Positions 37,001 through 43,920 of a stretch of 64,000 nt of DNA are shown here, one piece after another. The number at the start of each line of letters is the position of its first letter. Positions within the stretch are counted from its first letter, which is position 1. The stretch is from Pseudoleptotrichia goodfellowii (GTDB lineage: Bacteria > Fusobacteriota > Fusobacteriia > Fusobacteriales > Leptotrichiaceae), in the NCBI RefSeq assembly GCF_007990505.1, contig NZ_AP019822.1, positions 186,001 to 250,000 of the forward strand. Direction: 5' to 3'. Below the pieces are notes generated by a model. It was not told the DNA's origin and ran no database searches. It saw nothing but the letters and a program-made list of their open reading frames with translations. A program made the translations under genes and the position numbers.

Positions 37001-38025
37001 AAAGGCAGACAATAGAAAATGAACTGAATAAAGATGCCGTAGGAATAGGGACTGTAAATATAGATTTGACAGGTTATGGAATAGACAGTAAATTTAAAAA
37101 ATCAAAAGATAGTCAAAAAATGAAAATTCCGAGTTCGGAAATAATGACTTGGGTAGGTATAGGAGAATCTCTATACGCAACAGTGAAAAATATTCCTACA
37201 GAATGGGATATTCAGAATAAAATAAGGGAACAGGGAAAATCTGTGGGAAGATGTCCATTCAACCAAATGGAATGGAATCAGAATCATAAGGAAAATAAAC
37301 CTTTAAAAGATGTACCTCCTTTGCCTGAAACAGTGACAGAAAAAGATAAATCTGATAAGATTTCATCAAATAAAGAAACAGGTAAAATTGTTCCCGATAA
37401 GAAAAATGAAACAGGCAAAAGTTCTTCTAAAGATTCTGCGGAGTCTTTCTGTAAAGGAGATAATTGTCCTCATGTGGGGGTTGAGAAAAAGGCACCTTGG
37501 ATTAAAATAGCACAGGAGCAATGTGAAAAATATAAGGGTAAAAAAGAAGGTAATGAACCTCTTTATAGCCAAATAAAAAATGTTTATTTTGTAATAGCCA
37601 AGCATGAGAAAAAAGATCCGACTAAGGAGGCATGGTGTGCAGCTTTTATTTCTTATTGTATAAATAAAGCAGGCTTTAAAAATTCATCGTATCCTTCTGT
37701 AGCAGGCTATGATTGGGGTGTTGCACCAAGAAAAGGACTTCCGAGGCGAGGATGGTTTGAAGGAGAAAAAACAAAGCCTTTTGTGGGAGCAATAGGAGTT
37801 TTTAAATGGCATAACGGATATAGCCATGTAGCTATTCTGATAGGAAAAACACCGAAAGGAGCTCATGTTTTTTTAGGCGGAAATCAAAATAATGAAATCA
37901 ATGTAACAGCATATTCTGAAAAAAGAATTGACTATTACATGAAACCTAAAAGTTATACTATATCTTCAGAAGAATGGAATTTACCGATAATAACAAAATA
38001 TAAAAATTCAGGTTCAATAGGCTAG
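34066..38025 (+). CDS. Multi-domain peptidoglycan-degrading effector with PAAR-like domain
   Basis: A 1319-residue protein without signal peptide. Residues 40-230 look like a GH19 chitinase/lysozyme: HFRQETD, then FEESLNYS (Glu52 and Glu59 or Glu60 as catalytic candidates), INSGDGYKYRGRGLIQVTGR. Residues 696-790 match the PAAR-like DUF4280 fold (CMLKCTLGQ, VTLKGGKQANI, IMPFKMC, CKYGGTVSI), which caps injection spikes. Residues 1139-1310 match a CHAP/TIGR02594-type amidase (EAWCAAFISYC with Cys1191, GYSHVAILIG with His1254, LGGNQNNEINV). Regions 245-690 and 800-1130 are unassigned, the latter lysine-rich and helical. Architecture implies a spike-mounted effector that cuts both glycan and peptide bonds of target wall. 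Confidence 0.75.
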   Translation: MEVTIEQLKKMFPGGKEKLFVSTIDEINKCFKKFNLDSCLAYSHFFAHFRQETDYVSFEESLNYSQEQLISTFSKFRNNRELAVKYGRSHGKKANQEMIGNIAYGDRKELGNRGINSGDGYKYRGRGLIQVTGRSNYMQATQIYNKVFEENIDFVSNPDLILQPKYAVRASFADLLNKKCETYVNIIEESKNGIEKYRKAFDLIMDKINKHTKSREKRWKYFKENFMTIFQCSVKDKVVLKNDSNDDNKNINKQSKTLEKSNVKGEAVEDKEGVYIFNGQKFQEVWDNEEYKKDRAENKKAPDIVFVNSNEVVLKRLQAKFQDESMYNKDYVKYIETTTAKKVLDENKEDINVILKIYDEATKNNENIGNVIRQHGFDLLRGRDGINEVLKIQDIIYYIFSYPIPNKSKIESLEYVLSQYSAKYVLFPDRKPLRENSENKELSLEKIKNIVNEVNTGNENVSERKVEKNNLPEKYNKYMEGIKDIDEIVIRVTKKPSSEFSKMKCENLIRELGESDEHRKSYLTDENGVRHFPLARRLIDNIIIEFLKIQTGFKEEKEIKYFDNHKYKDSNIVRNYLLWYVEKQNGIDLPSKNENGLYNRLEKLGKEMRVTTILNDWINSKSAIKVRNIRKISNLIDEVYSEYRDNNDFEKDKSIIHNLFKDSKELRDYAANIDSMDLYSFYRKFYDLKNIVKPNQEMFVNDNCMLKCTLGQDISRLIIAEDSVTLKGGKQANINDKKIMPFKMCKAIGICKPELLAMWEKNTDVKVRNHPALLDISTIQCKYGGTVSIDDAGQKEMGTAVTENKKTEEAQRDADCEYKLLIDICRDINNNFMQTELKKSSQKYAKWRKYKQETEKRAVEYLKNDVKEVLGMGKADEKKKKEYEKFVKDNKKKMEIAKTEASETREKELKNKIMSTFLEANKRVKQLSGPKLDTKGVIRKSGISLCDYERKNFYSAKILPAIVYGYLMKAGNLNMDSQERQTIENELNKDAVGIGTVNIDLTGYGIDSKFKKSKDSQKMKIPSSEIMTWVGIGESLYATVKNIPTEWDIQNKIREQGKSVGRCPFNQMEWNQNHKENKPLKDVPPLPETVTEKDKSDKISSNKETGKIVPDKKNETGKSSSKDSAESFCKGDNCPHVGVEKKAPWIKIAQEQCEKYKGKKEGNEPLYSQIKNVYFVIAKHEKKDPTKEAWCAAFISYCINKAGFKNSSYPSVAGYDWGVAPRKGLPRRGWFEGEKTKPFVGAIGVFKWHNGYSHVAILIGKTPKGAHVFLGGNQNNEINVTAYSEKRIDYYMKPKSYTISSEEWNLPIITKYKNSGSIG

Positions 38026-38047
38026 AAATGATAGAAAGAGAGGAAAA

Positions 38048-38566
38048 ATGAAAAAATATATAATAATTTTTTTGATTTTAAGTACGTTAAGTATTTCCGA
38101 AATAAAATATACAGGAAATAAGTATGAAAAAATTAAATCACCAAAATATACTACTTATGATACAGAATTGAAAAGTTTAAGAAGAGTCTTGCTTGTTATT
38201 GCAAATGCAAGAGTTAATAAAAGGTATGTGTTGGAAAAAAATGATAAAGATATTTTTAAAGGGAATCCTTATTATAATAATGATGAATATTTAAAGCAAA
38301 CATCAAAATTATTGCTTAGTTTAACAAATGAACTTAAACAATTGAATTATCGACATGAAATATTTAAAAAAGCCAATATAAGAGGATATGAGTATATTTG
38401 TTCTCTTGAAATAACTGAAAAGCCTACTCGCATAGGTTATATTGAAGGAGAAATTTTTGGGACGGTAACTTGTAGTTCGGAATTTGACGATATGAGCAGA
38501 TTTGATGAAATTTATTTGAAAAAGGTAGGAAACTCATACTATATAATGGATTGGTTTATAAGCTAG
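38048..38566 (+). CDS. Small secreted protein, candidate immunity protein
   Basis: A 172-residue protein with a signal peptide (KKYIIIFLILSTLSIS) and no lipobox, so probably periplasmic. The mature domain is mixed and ends in a beta-rich part (YIEGEIFGTVTCSSEF, KVGNSYYIMDWFIS). No family recognised. It follows the effector gene by 22 bases with its own SD (AGAGAGGAAA). Proteins in this position in type VI loci often neutralise a wall-degrading effector in the periplasm; for this gene that role is inferred from size, export and position only. Confidence 0.55.
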   Translation: MKKYIIIFLILSTLSISEIKYTGNKYEKIKSPKYTTYDTELKSLRRVLLVIANARVNKRYVLEKNDKDIFKGNPYYNNDEYLKQTSKLLLSLTNELKQLNYRHEIFKKANIRGYEYICSLEITEKPTRIGYIEGEIFGTVTCSSEFDDMSRFDEIYLKKVGNSYYIMDWFIS

Positions 38567-38594
38567 AAAAAATCTCATTTGAAAGGAAATTACT

Positions 38595-39869
38595 ATGCAA
38601 GGGGAAAGGGAAAGAGAGGAACTTGAAAAGAAGTTGCTTGGAAATTCAAGCAGAGAGCTATTTTTTGAGTTGAAAAATGAAACAGATAAAAGATTTTCCG
38701 AAATTAAAGAAAAATTTTTTGAAGTTCAAAACAATAATTATGAGGAACTTTTTATTGAAACGTTATTAGTGGATGAAAAAGAGGCATATAAATTCGGAGG
38801 AGCTTTTTATCCTATAGTAAGTGAAAATCAAAATATATCCGATATTTTTAATGAAAATATATATTTTGAAAATATGTATTTGGATGTACCTTATTATCAG
38901 CTGAAAGATATAGAAGAAGAAACGTTTAATGCTTGGATACATACTGATGATGAAACTTATGAAATAAAAGTAGTGCTTGAAAAAGATATACGATATGGGG
39001 AAAAGATAAAAAGACTTTATGAGGCATTTGAGCTGAACGGACAAAACTGGAATACAGTAAATATGTCTCATATAAAAAGAATGTATCGAATTAAAGTATC
39101 GGATTATGATTTTGAAATGACGGATAAAATATATGAAGGGGTTAAAAATAAGAAGTATAAAATAGATTATGATTTTGAGTACTATGATGATAATGTAATA
39201 AGAGGAAAGAAGCTGCTTTGGAATGTGGAAGAAAAACAGATAAAAAGTACAATTTTTATCCGTCCCACAAAAGTTGATATTTCATTTGAGTATATTTTGA
39301 AATTTGATGAAAATGAGAAATTATTAATTGAAAATAATGATAAAAATGATATTTTGTGTTGTTATACAGAAAATAAAAATGAGTTAAGTATAATTTCCCG
39401 AAGGGATGATAACAGTATCTGGAAAGTATTTTCAATAAAATCGGTAGAACTATGCAGAAAAATTATGGAAATGAATTTTAATAAGGAAAATCTCGATTAT
39501 ATTCATTTTACAAATTATAGAGAAATCAGTTTTGTAGATAAAATAAGAAAACATTATAATAATGAAAATGGAATAAGAAGCAAAGCCTATTTGGAAAAGA
39601 AGTTTTTTGATTATGAGTTTATAAAAAATAATTTTGAATTAAAAGACGTTGTTTTTAATAAAGAAAAGGAAAAAAATATAGATGTTTATAATTGTAATGA
39701 ATTTGTAGAAACTGATTTTGATTTATTTCAGAAAAAAGGGAAAATCGTATTAAATCTATTTGTGAAGTGTTTAAACAGAAATAAGTATACAGAAGATATG
39801 CTGAGTTTTATTGTTTCGGAGATACAATGGAGAATGCCTGAATACGATTGTCGAGGATATCTGATATGA
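38595..39869 (+). CDS. Baseplate-like structural protein, larger partner
   Basis: A 424-residue acidic, Tyr/Asn-rich soluble protein with no signal or membrane segment. The N-terminal 35 residues are helical (EREREELEKKLLGNSSRELFF). Then comes a beta-rich body with FGGAFYPIVSENQNISDIFN and further repeats of short strands. No domain is recognised. It overlaps the following gene through ATGA, and the pair sits just before the tube-like and spike genes. This mimics the TssF/TssG-type pair of type VI baseplates in order but not in recognisable sequence. Start ATG 38595 has AAAGGAAA as SD. Confidence 0.5.
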   Translation: MQGEREREELEKKLLGNSSRELFFELKNETDKRFSEIKEKFFEVQNNNYEELFIETLLVDEKEAYKFGGAFYPIVSENQNISDIFNENIYFENMYLDVPYYQLKDIEEETFNAWIHTDDETYEIKVVLEKDIRYGEKIKRLYEAFELNGQNWNTVNMSHIKRMYRIKVSDYDFEMTDKIYEGVKNKKYKIDYDFEYYDDNVIRGKKLLWNVEEKQIKSTIFIRPTKVDISFEYILKFDENEKLLIENNDKNDILCCYTENKNELSIISRRDDNSIWKVFSIKSVELCRKIMEMNFNKENLDYIHFTNYREISFVDKIRKHYNNENGIRSKAYLEKKFFDYEFIKNNFELKDVVFNKEKEKNIDVYNCNEFVETDFDLFQKKGKIVLNLFVKCLNRNKYTEDMLSFIVSEIQWRMPEYDCRGYLI

Positions 39870-40597
39870 GTAAAAGAAGAAGAGAAGGATATGAATATAT
39901 ATGGTGTCCAAAAGTTGACATAAGTAACGTCATATTTTTAATAAAAGAAAATGCTTCCCCTTATCTGGAAATAAACAGTGATTTTATAAACGAAGACTTT
40001 CAGGGAGAGAATAATATTATAGAAGTGAATCCTTATATAAGATTTAATCATATATTTTCGGATTTTCTGTATACTTTTAAAAATATCGAAGAGAAAAAAG
40101 GATATTCGGATTTAATTAATAAAAAATTTAAAAATAATCTTGAGCATAATGCTCTGGCATACTTGAGAGAACTTGATTTTGTAACAGGAACAACTGTTGC
40201 TGATATATATTGCGAATATATATTAAAAGACATAGAAAAAGGGAAGTTTGGAAGAAATATTTTAAAATACTTTCGGAGAATGTCGGAAGAAGATAGAAAA
40301 ATAGCAGTTTTATTGATTTATAACAATATTTCGACTAAAATTGAGAACAGAAAAAGTTTTGAACTTGGGATAAAATACTTTTTTCCTGACAGTATTATTT
40401 ATATGGACAAATTTGAGGACAATAAAATAATTGTTTATATAAATTATAAAAAAGATAAAATAAATACAGCAAAAATAAGGGTTTTAGAAAGTCTGTTTTT
40501 ACCGTTCGGAACGACTTTGAAATGTTATTGGGGGCATCATTTTGGTGTGATTGGTGTAAATGATACTATGAAAATAGGGGAAGTATCAGTATTTTAA
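39866..40597 (+). CDS. Baseplate-like structural protein, smaller partner
   Basis: A 243-residue protein. ATG 39866 overlaps the previous stop as ATGA, which is preferred over the TTG at 39848. The N-terminus is basic (SKRRREGYEYIW). A helical middle follows (FKNNLEHNALAYLRELDFV), then a C-terminal module with YINYKKDKINTAKIRVLESL, FLPFGTTLKCYWGHHFGVIG. This end resembles the C-terminal parts of phage baseplate wedge proteins, where a similar arm inserts near the tube. Assignment is by position and weak pattern. Translation is probably coupled to the larger partner. Confidence 0.5.
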   Translation: MSKRRREGYEYIWCPKVDISNVIFLIKENASPYLEINSDFINEDFQGENNIIEVNPYIRFNHIFSDFLYTFKNIEEKKGYSDLINKKFKNNLEHNALAYLRELDFVTGTTVADIYCEYILKDIEKGKFGRNILKYFRRMSEEDRKIAVLLIYNNISTKIENRKSFELGIKYFFPDSIIYMDKFEDNKIIVYINYKKDKINTAKIRVLESLFLPFGTTLKCYWGHHFGVIGVNDTMKIGEVSVF

Positions 40598-40612
40598 GGA
40601 AGAGGGGGAGAA

Positions 40613-41068
40613 ATGAAATACAAAATAAAAATAACGGATAATCAGAAGAAAGAAATAAATATAAGTGAAGATGAAATCATAGAAGTAAAATATAATATCG
40701 GATTAACGGAAAAAAATGATTATGCAAATAACAGAAGCTCTGTTGAAATGGAAATAACAGGAAAAATAATTTCCAATTTGGAAAGTACTGATTCGGGAAA
40801 TTTAGGAATAAACGATGATTTATATGAAAAGAATAAGAAAAATATTATTGATCTGGTAAGCTGGTCCGAATCTTATCTGGGGGATAATGATTACAGAAAT
40901 ATTGAGGTAGATGTAGATTTAGGCTCCGATAAAAAAATAAATTATAAATTTTCCGATATGTTTGTGCATAATTTTTTTCAGGAGCTCAGTATTGAAAAGG
41001 GGATCGGACTTTTTGTAATAAAGCTGAAACAGAAATTTCATCAAAATCACAAAATTGAAATAAAGTAA
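40613..41068 (+). CDS. Tube-like paralogue (candidate tube initiator or adaptor)
   Basis: A 151-residue beta-rich protein clearly related to the main tube protein encoded at 46131. Shared positions include an N-terminal strand with basic residues, EIIEVKYN versus SILDVKYI, VEMEITGKII versus VILEIKGKIL, a Trp-Ser pair in the middle, and a C-terminal KLKQK versus KIKQK. It is 57 percent or less alike by eye, and has a longer acidic middle. The position between baseplate-like genes and the spike suggests that it forms the first ring under the tube. SD is AGAGGGGGAG. Confidence 0.6.
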   Translation: MKYKIKITDNQKKEINISEDEIIEVKYNIGLTEKNDYANNRSSVEMEITGKIISNLESTDSGNLGINDDLYEKNKKNIIDLVSWSESYLGDNDYRNIEVDVDLGSDKKINYKFSDMFVHNFFQELSIEKGIGLFVIKLKQKFHQNHKIEIK

Positions 41069-41081
41069 GATTGGGGGAAAT

Positions 41082-42575
41082 ATGGTTAATTGGGAAGGGA
41101 TGTATGAGGGTAAGGATATAAGTATTGTTTTAGACGGAAAAAATCTGAACGGATTTATATTAAAAGACTTTGTTTTGGAAGAAAGCATAAATGAACATCA
41201 AAAATTGAATTTGCAGATAGAAACAGATATAAGTCAAAAAAAGAATTTGGAAAATACAGTTTCTAAAGAAGATATAGAAGTAAAAATAGAACTTCGTGAA
41301 ATGAAAGGGAAAAGAAAAATATTTCAGGGAATAGTTGATTATTTTGAAGTTCTGGATTATGGAAGTGAAGGGTGCAGAATTTTGATTGAGGCGTTTTCAA
41401 AAAGTATATTACTTGATAGAAAGTATGAGAAAAAATACAGAGTATTTCAGGATATAAGCTGGACCTTTGCGAATATTATAGAAGAAATAAATAAAGACTA
41501 TGTTGATAAAAAAATAGAAATAAAATATTCGGATATAGCACAAAAACCTGTAAATAGCCTGATTATACAGTATGATGAAACCGACTGGGAATTTTTAGCA
41601 AGAATATCAAGCCATTTGAAAACAGGAATGTTTGTAACCGAAGACGGAGTAATAACCTTCGGAATTATAGAAAACAGCGAAATAAAACAGGAAAATAGAT
41701 ATTTTTCTGATTATTCAATTGTAAGAGAACATAAAAATTTATATTATAAAATAAATTCGGGAAAAGCAATAAGTTCAGGAGATACAATATCTATAAATAA
41801 TGAAAAGGATAATTCGGATAAGGGAAGTAATCTGACAGTTTTAAAATCAAAAATATTTTTGAAAAATTATATTCTGAAAAGTAATTTTTTAGCTACAAAT
41901 ATGGAAAGCTACCATATATACAGGAAATATAATGAAAAAATAAAAGGAAGTGCGATAGAAGTAAAGGTCGAAAAAGTGTTTGAAGAAAATAATATAGCTA
42001 AAATGGAAGTGACATTTTTTGAAGGACTTAATAAAATAGTACATGAAAAGGGAAAAGATTCTGAAAATAAAAATAGGGCCTATAATGATTACGGAATAAA
42101 AAGAATTCCTTTGGGTTATCAGACTTTCTATTCTCAAACGAATACAGGATTTTTCTGTACTCCGGAAGTTAATGACAATGTAGAAGTATATTTTCCTTTT
42201 GAAGATGAAAATTTTGCAAGAGTTTCATGGGCAATAAACAATGACGGAAACGGAAGATTCAGTAATTATGAAAAAAGAAATTTTCATATAAACGGAAAAG
42301 ATTTTAATTTCAACATTGATAAAAATAGTGTAACGGTAAATATAGAAGAATCTTATACAAGAAACTCAAAAACGAGTAGTGAAACAGCAGAAAGTTTTGT
42401 AAATAAAGGGATAAAAAATCTGGTAGTAGTTTCAGATGATTATATCGGAATAGAGTCTATAGGAGAAATGTCGGTATACGGCAAAAGTATTGATATTGTA
42501 GGGAAAGAAAAAGAAATCAGAATGGAAACACCGGATGAAATAAGAATAAAAGGGAAAAAAGTGCATACTAATTAA
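41082..42575 (+). CDS. VgrG/gpD-like spike protein
   Basis: A 497-residue protein. The N-terminal half resembles the phage late-control gpD/VgrG fold: GKNLNGFILKDFVLEESINE, IFQGIVDYFEVLDYGSEG, and especially the diagnostic QYDETDWEFLARISSHLKTG near residues 160-180. A central region includes GYQTFYSQTNTGFFCTPEVND, then VEVYFPFEDENFARVSWAIN, similar to the gp5/OB domain that precedes the beta-helix. The last 70 residues show repeating beta-strand signatures typical of a short needle. It would sit at the tip of the tube and carry the PAAR-like effector. It ends the first gene block. Confidence 0.8.
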   Translation: MVNWEGMYEGKDISIVLDGKNLNGFILKDFVLEESINEHQKLNLQIETDISQKKNLENTVSKEDIEVKIELREMKGKRKIFQGIVDYFEVLDYGSEGCRILIEAFSKSILLDRKYEKKYRVFQDISWTFANIIEEINKDYVDKKIEIKYSDIAQKPVNSLIIQYDETDWEFLARISSHLKTGMFVTEDGVITFGIIENSEIKQENRYFSDYSIVREHKNLYYKINSGKAISSGDTISINNEKDNSDKGSNLTVLKSKIFLKNYILKSNFLATNMESYHIYRKYNEKIKGSAIEVKVEKVFEENNIAKMEVTFFEGLNKIVHEKGKDSENKNRAYNDYGIKRIPLGYQTFYSQTNTGFFCTPEVNDNVEVYFPFEDENFARVSWAINNDGNGRFSNYEKRNFHINGKDFNFNIDKNSVTVNIEESYTRNSKTSSETAESFVNKGIKNLVVVSDDYIGIESIGEMSVYGKSIDIVGKEKEIRMETPDEIRIKGKKVHTN

Positions 42576-42689
42576 TCAGGAAAGGGAAATTTTTCAAATT
42601 TTATCAGTGTTTTCCTATGTGACAGGATTTGTTTATTTTTGTTTGAAATCAGATAATAAAAAATATTGAAAATTATATTTAAAATATTG

Positions 42690-42695
42690 TATAAT
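42690..42695 (+). promoter_or_regulatory. Possible promoter before the split secreted protein
   Basis: TATAAT at 42690-42695 has TTGAAA (42666-42671) 18 bases upstream. It starts a transcript that would include the structured leader of the next gene. Confidence 0.45.
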
Positions 42696-42712
42696 TTTAA
42701 TATAAATTATAC

Positions 42713-42780
42713 GAAAGGAGAAGTATAATAAATATATTAGCAGTAATAAGGCTTATATATCTATTATATAAAAAATTATG
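42713..42780 (+). promoter_or_regulatory. Split ribosome-binding site: SD, large hairpin, then ATG
   Basis: GAAAGGAG (42713-42720) lies 57 bases before the ATG at 42778. Between them is a hairpin: TATAATA (42724-42730) with TATTATA (42762-42768), then ATATAT (42732-42737) with ATATAT (42755-42760), then AGC (42739-42741) with GCT (42751-42753), with two mismatches and a 9-base loop. Folding would bring the SD to within about 12 bases of the start codon. Confidence 0.6.
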
Positions 42781-43455
42781 AAAAAAATAATTGTTTTTGT
42801 TATGTTGTTACTGTCGGTACAGTTATTTTCAGAGGATTATAAAGTAATTCTTAAAAAGAATGTTACTTTATCGGAACAGGATTTGAAAAAGAATAATAAA
42901 GAAATAGAGATTGCAGCAAAAAGAGATTATAATTTGATTAAGGAAGCGTCAATGGAAGGCTTTCGAAATGTATTTTCTCAAATATTTCAGTCGATAGAGC
43001 CTGAGGATGGTTCCGATAAAGAGCTTCTTTTGTTTTATCAGAAAAAAATATAAAAATTTTATTCTGATTTTTTGAATATGTATATGAAAAAATCTAAAGT
43101 AAAAGTAGAGAAAATAAGATACGTAACAAATGATGTGGTTGAAGTTACATTGGAAATACAAATGTTGGATATGAGCAAAATAATGGAAAAAACTTTTAAA
43201 AATATGAGAAAAGACGGAGTTTTAGGAGGTGTTAAACCAGAAGAAATAGAAAGAATGAGTCAAAAAGAACTTATTGATAAAGTACTGACAAGAGAATTTG
43301 ATGAAATGAAGAAAGCCATAGATACTGTTAAAGATTACTCGATTATGAAAGCAGGTATTTATCTGGAAAAAGATAATAATAAATGGGGGATAGCTGAGTT
43401 GGATGAAAAAATACAGAATATGAAAGATATTTATAAAAGTGCAGGAAAAAAATAA
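42778..43455 (+). pseudogene. Secreted protein interrupted by an in-frame TAA
   Basis: The first part (42778-43053) encodes 91 residues with a signal peptide (KKIIVFVMLLLSVQLFS). It stops at TAA 43051-43053. The same frame stays open to 43455 and continues KFYSDFLNMYMKKSKVKVEK with a plausible soluble domain; the second part has a TTG at 43072 and ATGs at 43078 and 43084 but no SD. One protein of about 225 residues broken by a single nonsense change is the simplest reading; stop-codon read-through is the alternative. Function is unknown; it lies between spike and sheath genes. Confidence 0.6.
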
Positions 43456-43493
43456 CCTATAATTTAATGAGTAAATATTTGAACGGATGTGAG

Positions 43494-43541
43494 AGAAACT
43501 GTTGAAAAATAAGTGATATTATTTGATACAGTTTCTTTTTT
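43494..43541 (+). terminator. Terminator after the split secreted protein
   Basis: AGAAACTGT (43494-43502) pairs with ACAGTTTCT (43528-43536), a perfect 9-bp stem with a long AT-rich loop, followed by TTTTT. It separates the first block of the injection-system genes from the sheath block. Confidence 0.8.
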
Positions 43542-43586
43542 GTTTCGAAAAAATTAAATAAAAATTATTTTTTTGTAAAAAAAGTA

Positions 43587-43615
43587 TTGACAAAAAGAAA
43601 AGTTTAAAGTAAAAT
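43587..43615 (+). promoter_or_regulatory. Strong promoter of the sheath-tube block
   Basis: TTGACA (43587-43592) and TAAAAT (43610-43615) are 17 bases apart. Hexamers and spacing are identical to the promoter at 31821. The leader to the sheath start is about 295 bases, long for this genome. Confidence 0.8.
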
Positions 43616-43870
43616 AGATTTGTTATAAAAATAGATTAAAAAATATAATTATAGATTAAGTGTTATATTTTTAGAGAATATTTATAAAAATAGACGAATT
43701 TCTAATAATTTAAAATGATAAATAATATATACAATTAATAAAATAAAAAACTATTGGCAACAGTGAAAAGTAAAAGTAAAATTATAATATAATAAAACTA
43801 TAAGAATAAAAAATTCAAATTTAGAAATTCAGTTCTATTCAAAAGTAATCAAATTTTAAATATTATATAT

Positions 43871-43920
43871 GAAAGGAGAAAGTTTATATAATTTATTATT
43901 TTAAACTTTAATAATATATG
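43871..43920 (+). promoter_or_regulatory. Split ribosome-binding site before the sheath-like gene
   Basis: GAAAGGAG (43871-43878) lies 39 bases before ATG 43918. AAAGTTTA (43879-43886) pairs perfectly with TAAACTTT (43902-43909); the inner ATAA/TTAT may add pairs. When folded, only about 8 bases (43910-43917) separate the hairpin base from the start codon. Layout matches the element before the split secreted protein. Confidence 0.6.

Larger units (their letters stand above)
43456..43917. other. Regulatory gap before the sheath-like gene
   Basis: This gap of 462 bases holds a terminator, then a promoter at 43587, then about 250 very AT-rich bases and a split ribosome-binding site before the ATG at 43918. 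I see no ORF of note in it. Confidence 0.6.

Noticed and set aside
43072-43455. Independent gene starting at TTG 43072
   Set aside because: No SD is present and the frame continues from the upstream signal-peptide ORF through a single TAA, so a split gene is more likely.
31630-43850. Apparent similarity between the AT-rich leaders before the first gene and before the sheath gene (AAATTTAGAAA-type words)
   Set aside because: Both stretches are low-complexity A/T sequence where such words arise by chance; no long exact match was found.
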